Below, in pieces: positions 1 to 5,306 of a DNA stretch of 5,306 nt. Each line of letters starts with the position of its first letter. Position 1 is the first letter of the stretch. Made by a program: the position numbers and the translations under genes. The stretch comes from Pyrodictiaceae archaeon (GTDB lineage: Archaea > Thermoproteota > Thermoprotei_A > Sulfolobales > Pyrodictiaceae): positions 1 to 5,306 of the forward strand of contig JALVKZ010000086.1 in the NCBI GenBank assembly GCA_027033675.1, in the 5' to 3' direction. Below the pieces are notes generated by a model. That model worked only from the letters and a program-made list of their open reading frames with translations, ran no database searches and was not told the DNA's origin.

Positions 1-890
1 CCACCGTCTATGCAGTGAATCTCAAAATATTCTTCCATGCACTAAAGAAGCTAAAAGTCACCAAGGGAGATATTCCTTCACCGAATGATGCCATCGGTGC
101 TGTTATTGGTCGATTTATAGCTTATGATGAAAAAGGCATAGAGTATTACGACGTAAACGATGTGTTATCATTAAAGTACTATGTACTGCGTCAAGGAAAG
201 ATAACAACAAAAACGGTAAACGTTGTAGTACGAGGAATACTAGCCGAGTTCGGCAATGCATTCTTTGTTAACCCAGATACAACAGTATTTCTCCCTCTCA
301 CTGCCGGCAGAAGGCTTTTCGGGTTCAGTAAATGGAGTGGACTAATAATTATAGTAAAAAACCCAGTCTACGTTGAAAAGGTAACTAATCGTTTAAGAGA
401 CATTTATGGAGAAAAGGCAGCCGTTGTATCACTCATAGAGATTTCAAGAGTAGTATCATCTATAACTGCTGCAATGAAGTTTGTTACAACCGCGGCTGGT
501 AGTGCAGCCTTTATAGTAGCTATTACTGGGATCGCTGCTTCCATGATAACATCTATAATGGAGCGGACAAGAGAAATAGGCGTAATGAAGGCCATTGGAT
601 TCACGAATACAGAGATTATGGTAGCCATATTAATGGAGTCAATAATAATGAGCATTATAGGCGCCGTGATAGGCATAGTACTCGGACTAATAGGCGCCTA
701 TATATTAGCAGGACAAGGAATGACTATTCACGGAGCAGAGGCTTTTACCATAAAAGCACCACCTAGGATAACACCAACACTCTTAGGTGGCTCGTTCATT
801 ATTACAGTAATAGTAGGGGCTATCGGTGGCTTGGTACCGGCATACCAGGCTGCTAGGATTCCGCCAGCTGTTGCACTTAGATATGAGTAG
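1..890 (+). CDS. ABC transporter permease, FtsX/MacB type (C-terminal part, 5' end outside window)
   Basis: Integral membrane permease subunit of a MacB/LolC-like ABC transporter; substrate unknown. The reading frame is open to the left edge (first full codon at base 3), so the GTG at 15 is not the likely start and at least one N-terminal membrane segment lies outside. About 295 residues are visible. Counting from the GTG at 15, residues 1-150 resemble the extracytoplasmic MacB core domain (a GILAEFG stretch, then VFLPL near 91-95). Residues 155-180, 203-233 and 257-277 are hydrophobic membrane segments of the FtsX domain. The cytoplasmic motif MERTREIGVMKAIG at 182-195 and the ending ARIPPAVALRYE are hallmark sequences of this permease family. 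The ATPase partner is not in the window and probably lies upstream. The stop is followed within 7 bases by a strong Shine-Dalgarno, suggesting read-through into the next genes. Confidence 0.9.
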   Translation, partial: TVYAVNLKIFFHALKKLKVTKGDIPSPNDAIGAVIGRFIAYDEKGIEYYDVNDVLSLKYYVLRQGKITTKTVNVVVRGILAEFGNAFFVNPDTTVFLPLTAGRRLFGFSKWSGLIIIVKNPVYVEKVTNRLRDIYGEKAAVVSLIEISRVVSSITAAMKFVTTAAGSAAFIVAITGIAASMITSIMERTREIGVMKAIGFTNTEIMVAILMESIIMSIIGAVIGIVLGLIGAYILAGQGMTIHGAEAFTIKAPPRITPTLLGGSFIITVIVGAIGGLVPAYQAARIPPAVALRYE

Positions 891-906
891 AGGAAAGGAG
901 GCATTT

Positions 907-963
907 GTGAACTATATTTTAGCTTGTAGATCTGTGCAATGCAATGGGGCAAGTAGGCGTTGA
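907..963 (+). CDS. Possible 18-codon leader ORF before SRP19
   Basis: A GTG at 907 sits 5 bases after a GGAGG (897-901), which lies directly behind the permease stop. The ORF has 18 codons, with two cysteines (CRSVQC) and a basic end, and its TGA (961-963) overlaps the TTG start of SRP19 (960-962). That arrangement is typical of translational coupling. What is seen: strong ribosome binding site, short frame, overlapping stop/start. What is inferred: that it is translated. It matches no family I know and is too short for homology. The same DNA also contains an AT-rich TATA-like stretch, so it may instead be promoter DNA with a chance ORF. Confidence 0.3.
   Translation: MNYILACRSVQCNGASRR
912..921 (+). 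promoter_or_regulatory. Weak TATA-like element upstream of SRP19
   Basis: The AT-rich stretch CTATATTTTA could be an archaeal TATA box. It would place transcription start about 25 bases downstream, near 943, leaving a short leader before the TTG at 960. No convincing purine-rich BRE precedes it, and it competes with the idea that the region is a translated leader ORF. Confidence 0.2.
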
Positions 964-1274
964 GCAAGGAGTATAAGGGAAAGAGAATAGTATTATGGCC
1001 TATTAATATAGACTCCACAGCATCCAGAACCGAGGGACGTAAAGTCCCTCTACGCGATGCTGTGCGCAAACCACGGGCCGAGGAAATAGTTGAAGCTGCT
1101 CAGAGACTAGGCCTAAATCCTGTTACTGAAAAGTCAAGATATCCACGTAAATGGTGGGAGCAGACTACACGCGTAATAGTTGACAAAGTTGGCTCGAAAC
1201 TCGATACCCTTAAGACGATAGCCAGAGAGGTCAAGAAGATACGAGAGGAAAAGAAGCTACATAGAGCCAGCTAG
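960..1274 (+). CDS. srp19: Signal recognition particle 19 kDa protein (SRP19)
   Basis: RNA-binding protein of the archaeal signal recognition particle. In the family, SRP19 clamps the tips of helices 6 and 8 of the 7S SRP RNA and so prepares the binding site for SRP54, which recognises signal peptides on ribosomes. The 104 residues match the usual archaeal length. Visible family motifs are the N-terminal YKGKRIVLWPINID (5-18), SRTEGRK (22-28), the EEIVEAAQRLGLNP helix (41-54), YPRKWW (61-66) and a lysine-rich tail. The start is TTG: an in-frame TAG at 954-956 excludes any start further upstream, and the protein has no internal Met. The TTG overlaps the stop of a short leader ORF. Codons 19-35 form a strikingly perfect nested inverted repeat, described separately. 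Confidence 0.95.
   Translation: MSKEYKGKRIVLWPINIDSTASRTEGRKVPLRDAVRKPRAEEIVEAAQRLGLNPVTEKSRYPRKWWEQTTRVIVDKVGSKLDTLKTIAREVKKIREEKKLHRAS
1016..1064 (+). other. Two-tier RNA hairpin inside the SRP19 coding sequence
   Basis: Outer arms CACAGCATC (1016-1024) and GATGCTGTG (1056-1064) pair over 9 bp without mismatch. Inside them, after an internal loop of 7 and 5 bases, GAGGGAC (1032-1038) pairs with GTCCCTC (1044-1050) over 7 bp, closing a GTAAA loop. The loop fits the GNR(N)A pentaloop pattern, which can adopt a GNRA-like fold. The element encodes residues 19-35, including the conserved SRTEGRK motif. The pairing is directly visible; any role, such as binding of SRP19 to its own message, is inference. 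Confidence 0.6.
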
Positions 1275-1363
1275 TTTAGCTATTTGTTCGCTGCGGGGAA
1301 ACCACTATTACTCTAAGCAGCATCTTATGCCCTATCATGGGATCTCCTCATTACTACTCCTTC

Positions 1364-1370
1364 GAGGTGA
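1364..1370 (+). promoter_or_regulatory. Shine-Dalgarno deciding the ATT start of the cysteine synthase gene
   Basis: GAGGTGA is a perfect seven-base complement to the conserved 3' end of archaeal 16S rRNA (TCACCTC). Six bases separate it from the ATT at 1377. Its own TGA (1368-1370) is the in-frame stop that bounds the reading frame on the left, so translation must begin after it. Confidence 0.65.
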
Positions 1371-1376
1371 CCCTAT

Positions 1377-2363
1377 ATTTCGCGCCTACCTAGACCTGGC
1401 TCTAGACAAGAGCTACTAGAGTCCATTAATGAGCTTAGATACTTAGTAGGCACAACGCCTCTAAAATGCTTTAGTCTCGGCAAGTACAAGCTATGTGTTA
1501 AGCTCGAGTACGTGAACCCTACTGGTAGCCATAAGGACAGAATAGCTCTTTACATGGTGAAGAGAGCTGTAGAGGAGGGAGCCATTGGCCCAGGTGATTG
1601 CATCGCCGAGATAAGTAGCGGGAATACCGCTACCTCCGTTGCATGGGTTGCTTGGCGACTTGGTCTCCGTGCAGTACTCTTTGTTGAGAAGCATGCGTCT
1701 ATGCTAAAGAAAGATTTGATTAGAAGCCTCGGGGGGGAGCTTATCGAGATAAGCGATGAAGGCATGGATAGGGCTGCTGCCCGCGACAAAGCTGTTGAGA
1801 TGGGATGCTTCCTACTAGACCAGATGTCTAACGATGCCAACCACTTAGCTCACTACGAGACCACTGCCCCTGAGATATTGGGAGCAACTCGGGGAAATAT
1901 TGACGCATTTATAATGGGCGTCGGTACCGCTGGCACCGTTACAGGTGTGGGCAGAAGACTTAAGGAAACCATTGGCTCAACCCTAGTAGTCTCCGTATCG
2001 CCGAAGGACTCTCCAATAGTTGGTGGAAGTGGTAAGGGAGAAACCATTGAGGGGCTCACTGTTAGTATCGTGCCGGAGCTCTATAAGCGCTACCAAAAAT
2101 ATGTTGATAAAGCGATAGGAGTAGAGCCGAAGAAGGCACTTGACGGGATAAGTGCACTAGCAACCGCTACCGGGATCCTAGGAGGACCATCTACTGGAGC
2201 AGCCTTCATTGCCGCTACAAAGCTTGTAGAGGAGGGAGCCGTTGATAGGGGCTCAACTATAGTCATAGTTGCGGCTGATAGGCTAATAAGGTATCCATCA
2301 GTGCTCGAGAAGCTTCACCTAGGGGTTCATGGGACCGAGCTGCTAAAAACCTGGCAAGGGTGA
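1377..2363 (+). CDS. PLP-dependent cysteine synthase / cystathionine beta-synthase family protein, probable ATT start
   Basis: Fold-type II PLP enzyme, by its motifs closest to cysteine synthases, which make L-cysteine from an activated serine (O-acetyl- or O-phosphoserine) and sulfide; the true substrate cannot be told here. With the ATT at 1377 as residue 1 it has 328 residues, the normal family size. Visible: VGTTPLKCF (about 24-32), NPTGSHKDR (47-55) with the PLP lysine K53, SGNTATS (81-87), DQMSNDANHLAHYETT with the typical cysteine synthase pattern (148-163), the phosphate-binding glycine loop GVGTAGTVTGVG (181-192), an IEGL..VP region and GGPSTGA (269-275). No ATG, GTG or TTG occurs in frame between the stop at 1368 and the GTG at 1512; starting at 1512 would delete about 45 conserved residues, including the TPL motif. 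The GAGGTGA at 1364 supports ATT. A frameshift or sequencing error is the alternative. pyrG follows after 21 bases. Confidence 0.85.
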   Translation: MSRLPRPGSRQELLESINELRYLVGTTPLKCFSLGKYKLCVKLEYVNPTGSHKDRIALYMVKRAVEEGAIGPGDCIAEISSGNTATSVAWVAWRLGLRAVLFVEKHASMLKKDLIRSLGGELIEISDEGMDRAAARDKAVEMGCFLLDQMSNDANHLAHYETTAPEILGATRGNIDAFIMGVGTAGTVTGVGRRLKETIGSTLVVSVSPKDSPIVGGSGKGETIEGLTVSIVPELYKRYQKYVDKAIGVEPKKALDGISALATATGILGGPSTGAAFIAATKLVEEGAVDRGSTIVIVAADRLIRYPSVLEKLHLGVHGTELLKTWQG

Positions 2364-4010
<1,647 letters not shown>

Positions 4011-4040
4011 TAACAGTACCACAAGAGGCGACTCCCACCA

Positions 4041-4046
4041 AGGAGG
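4041..4046 (+). promoter_or_regulatory. Shine-Dalgarno of the winged-helix gene
   Basis: AGGAGG lies 8 bases before the ATG at 4055. It is the strongest plus-strand ribosome binding site paired with an ATG in the window and fixes that start. No TATA box is evident in the 44 bases after pyrG, so transcription from upstream is likely. Confidence 0.7.
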
Positions 4047-4054
4047 CGGAAGCC

Positions 4055-4363
4055 ATGCCTGGGACTAATCATAGTAGGAGATACTGGTTTCTTGCACGCC
4101 CGGGGATACTAAGAATACTCGCGATACTCTACGAGAATGGCTCGATGCCTCTTCATCACATACCGCGCTACGGGATGGGCGTTGGGACAACCTATAGAAG
4201 TGCTAGAGAGGCCGCCATGCTTGGACTAATAAACTTGTATCATTGCGGTAATAGTAAGTGTGCTAAGCTCACACCGGATGGCGAGAAGGTGGCTAAGAAG
4301 CTAAAGGAGCTACTCGACGTGCTTGAGGAGCTTCGCCTCATAGAGCCTAAGCCAACACAGTGA
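4055..4363 (+). CDS. Small winged helix-turn-helix DNA-binding protein, archaeal type
   Basis: A 102-residue protein with the build of a stand-alone archaeal winged-helix domain. Residues 15-28 (ARPGILRILAILYE) form the first helix. Residues 31-59 (MPLHHIPRYG through AREAAMLGLI) look like a helix-turn-helix, with TTYRSAREAAMLGLI as the likely recognition helix. Residues 62-75 form the wing, ending in the LTPDGEKVAKKL signature common in MarR/PadR-like regulators, followed by an amphipathic helix (78-95) that may dimerise. Two cysteines in the wing, C64 and C69 (CGNSKC), could form a disulfide or hold a metal; this is inference. No target is known. It follows pyrG by 44 bases, which may only reflect shared transcription. 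I recognise the fold, not the family. Confidence 0.75.
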   Translation: MPGTNHSRRYWFLARPGILRILAILYENGSMPLHHIPRYGMGVGTTYRSAREAAMLGLINLYHCGNSKCAKLTPDGEKVAKKLKELLDVLEELRLIEPKPTQ

Positions 4364-4465
4364 GAACACTAGTGCATATCGTACGTAAGGGATATCAATT
4401 ACGTTCCTTCCACGTTATTCCCTGGGCCGTTGAGGAGCTGTCGCCCACACCGATTGATGCGGATG

Positions 4466-4906
4466 TCAGCCTGGCCCTGAGGCCCCGCACTCTGCGTAGA
4501 GTATCATATTTCGTATCCTTGCCTTGCCCAGCTTCGATGAGAGCTTCTCCCTTATAGTATTGACAACCTCCTCATCGTCTAGATCGAAGGCCTTACCAGT
4601 ATCTATACAGACTACATTAATATGGTCATGTACGTCGTCGTAACGGGTCTCGCCAGCCACATCAAAGCTCTTTATTAAGCCTAGTTGCTCAAGGAGCTGT
4701 AAATTGTTATACACAGTACTTGGACTTATACCTGGCATTGAGGAACGTACCTTTTCTAGTATCTGCATAAAGCTTGGATGATCCTTTATGTTCTCAAAGA
4801 CAATCTTAGCTATAGCCAGTCTCTGAGCAGTTATCCTAAGCCCTCTACGCCTAAGCTCCATAACGAGCTTCGTGAGCTTCTCGTCAACATTACCTTGCTC
4901 CAACAA
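4466..4906 (-). CDS. Fur-family metal-dependent transcriptional regulator
   Basis: DNA-binding repressor of the Fur/PerR/Zur superfamily; metal specificity cannot be assigned. With TTG at 4906 as residue 1 there are 146 residues. Visible: GLRITAQR (22-29), a histidine in DHPSF (43), winged-helix recognition segment ISPSTVYNNLQLLEQLGLI (60-78), ETRYD (86-90), HDH (93-95) and the linker to the dimerisation domain. Both zinc CxxC pairs are incomplete: C100-I-D-T and C140-G-A-S, so only two of four structural cysteines remain. The frame is open up to a TTG at 4939 (157 residues, adding a CCGC segment), but the TATA box at 4958-4963 puts transcription start near 4934, downstream of that TTG. The TTGs at 4906 and 4903, behind GGGTG (4911-4915), give a usual Fur N-terminus. 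The gene converges on the winged-helix gene. Confidence 0.88.
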   Translation of the reverse strand: MLEQGNVDEKLTKLVMELRRRGLRITAQRLAIAKIVFENIKDHPSFMQILEKVRSSMPGISPSTVYNNLQLLEQLGLIKSFDVAGETRYDDVHDHINVVCIDTGKAFDLDDEEVVNTIREKLSSKLGKARIRNMILYAECGASGPG

Positions 4907-4934
4907 GGAACACCCGCAACAAGTTCTACCAAGT

Positions 4935-4954
4935 ACCAATTATGGTTTTGAACC
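4935..4954 (-). promoter_or_regulatory. Overlapping inverted repeats in the fur promoter, candidate operator
   Basis: Two short dyads overlap between the TATA box and the expected transcription start: ACCA-N4-TGGT (4935-4946) and GGTT-N3-AACC (4944-4954). A repressor bound here would block initiation, so autoregulation is plausible. The arms are only four bases each and match no operator I can name. Confidence 0.3.
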
Positions 4955-4957
4955 TTG

Positions 4958-4970
4958 TATAAATTTTTCG
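4958..4970 (-). promoter_or_regulatory. BRE/TATA promoter of the fur gene
   Basis: On the minus strand the sequence reads CGAAAAATTTATA: an A-rich BRE directly followed by a canonical TTTATA box (plus-strand 4958-4963). It is the clearest promoter in the window. Usual archaeal spacing predicts transcription start near 4934, an adenine on the minus strand, giving a leader of about 30 bases before the TTG at 4906. It shows that fur is transcribed on its own rather than only from nfeD. Confidence 0.8.
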
Positions 4971-5021
4971 GGAAACAACACAACCTGGCAAAGAGTCGTC
5001 GGCTAAAGGAATTATCCTCAT

Positions 5022-5054
5022 AGCCCATGGCGGGCTCTGGCTGGGGAGTACTCC
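5022..5054. repeat. Hairpin and palindrome between nfeD and fur
   Basis: AGCCC (5022-5026) and GGGCT (5032-5036) form a 5-bp stem around a 5-base loop. Nine bases further on, GGAGTACTCC (5045-5054) is a perfect 10-bp palindrome, ending 4 bases beyond the nfeD stop. A weak pyrimidine stretch follows on the minus strand, so an nfeD 3'-end structure is possible; a protein-binding dyad upstream of the fur promoter is the alternative. Confidence 0.35.
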
Positions 5055-5057
5055 TCA

Positions 5058-5306
5058 TCAATTACTGGGCTCAGCTTTCTTAACTATAAGTACGCTTCCA
5101 TCCTTATCTAGGACTAATACATGATCACCCTTCCTTATCGGCTCATCCCCCTTGTTAATCGCCTGCCAGTACTCGCCTTCAACCATCACGAAGCCAGTAC
5201 CTCCGACCGGGATATCATCTATGGCTCTTCCGCGTTTACCAATAACACTAGGCGTATATACGGGCTTCATTCTCCACGCACTCACAGCCTTATAGATAAC
5301 TATTGA
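5058..5306 (-). CDS. NfeD-type protein, C-terminal OB-fold domain (5' end outside window)
   Basis: C-terminal part of an NfeD-family protein, usually a small membrane protein that works with a stomatin/SPFH partner at the membrane; the function in archaea is unclear. The frame stays open through the right edge: seven further codons precede the GTG at 5285, so that GTG is not a dependable start and the membrane segments of the protein should lie outside. The 82 visible residues show, counting from 5285, the family pattern IGKRGRAIDDIPVGGTGFVMVEGEYWQA in pieces at 15-42, then EPIRKGD (48-54) and the final strands HVLVLDKDGSVLIVKK (55-70). This is the usual five-stranded OB fold with the conserved GRA, P.G and G..W.A positions. 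The gene precedes fur on the same strand by about 150 bases, but fur has its own promoter. Confidence 0.82.
   Translation of the reverse strand, partial: SIVIYKAVSAWRMKPVYTPSVIGKRGRAIDDIPVGGTGFVMVEGEYWQAINKGDEPIRKGDHVLVLDKDGSVLIVKKAEPSN

Noticed and set aside
1016..1070. The SRP19 hairpin as an H/ACA guide RNA
   Set aside because: A helix-pocket-helix shape is present, and an AAA follows the stem, but there is no true ACA box at the usual distance, the upper stem is short and the loop lacks the UGA of a kink-loop.
1290..1321. GCTGC/GCAGC inverted repeat as a riboswitch or attenuator before the cysteine synthase
   Set aside because: Just five pairs with a 22-base loop and no further structure; no known riboswitch pattern.
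1327..1419. ATG-started 30-codon ORF before the cysteine synthase
   Set aside because: No Shine-Dalgarno precedes it, its product resembles nothing, and it ends at a stop inside the proper frame's coding part. It remains relevant only if an indel joins it to the enzyme frame.
1512..2363. GTG at 1512 as start of the cysteine synthase gene
   Set aside because: It would remove the conserved TPLK region and the strands before the PLP lysine, and there is no ribosome binding site at the right distance.
4364..4465. Terminator between the convergent winged-helix and fur genes
   Set aside because: Only a 4-bp ACGT-N7-ACGT dyad and no run of T on either strand; too weak to call.
4360..4557. 65-codon plus-strand ORF starting on the stop of the winged-helix gene
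   Set aside because: It overlaps that stop in a coupling-like way, but its second half runs antisense through the conserved 3' end of fur, its composition is not protein-like, and there is no family resemblance.
4831..5061. 76-codon minus-strand ORF overlapping the nfeD stop (TTGATGA)
   Set aside because: It runs through the fur promoter and then out of frame inside the fur coding region, with no recognisable domain; the fur frame is clearly the real one.

Overview
The window looks like chromosomal DNA of a hyperthermophilic crenarchaeon, most likely of the Desulfurococcales/Pyrodictiaceae type. The reasons are an archaeal SRP19 gene, a textbook archaeal BRE/TATA promoter on the minus strand, GGAGG/GGTGA ribosome binding sites, frequent TTG/GTG starts, and coding rich in AGA/AGG and ATA codons. 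The genus is an inference; no rRNA or tRNA gene is present to anchor it.

Layout, plus strand: (1) the 3' part of a FtsX/MacB-type ABC transporter permease, cut by the left edge; (2) a short leader-like ORF of 18 codons with a strong Shine-Dalgarno, whose stop codon overlaps the TTG start of (3) the SRP19 gene; (4) a PLP-dependent cysteine synthase-family gene whose real start seems to be a rare ATT codon behind a perfect GAGGTGA ribosome binding site; (5) pyrG, CTP synthase, complete; (6) a small winged-helix protein. Minus strand, converging on these: (7) a Fur-family metalloregulator with its own promoter, and (8) the C-terminal part of an NfeD-type membrane protein, cut by the right edge. 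Gaps are short (the longest is about 150 bases, between nfeD and fur) and there is no mobile element, CRISPR array, tRNA or rRNA.

The plus-strand genes are housekeeping functions (protein targeting, cysteine formation, pyrimidine nucleotides) and do not form one pathway. They are spaced closely enough to be read together at least in part: 21 bases lie between the cysteine synthase and pyrG, and 44 between pyrG and the winged-helix gene. The Fur-like protein is probably a local metal or redox sensor, possibly controlling its own promoter.

No obviously new multi-gene system is visible. The points most worth a second look are: an unusually perfect two-tier RNA hairpin inside the SRP19 coding sequence, capped by a GNRA-like loop and so resembling the kind of RNA that SRP19 binds; the ATT start; the leader ORF before SRP19; a Fur protein that has lost one cysteine of each CxxC zinc pair; and a substitution in the conserved oxyanion-loop motif of the CTP synthase amidotransferase domain.
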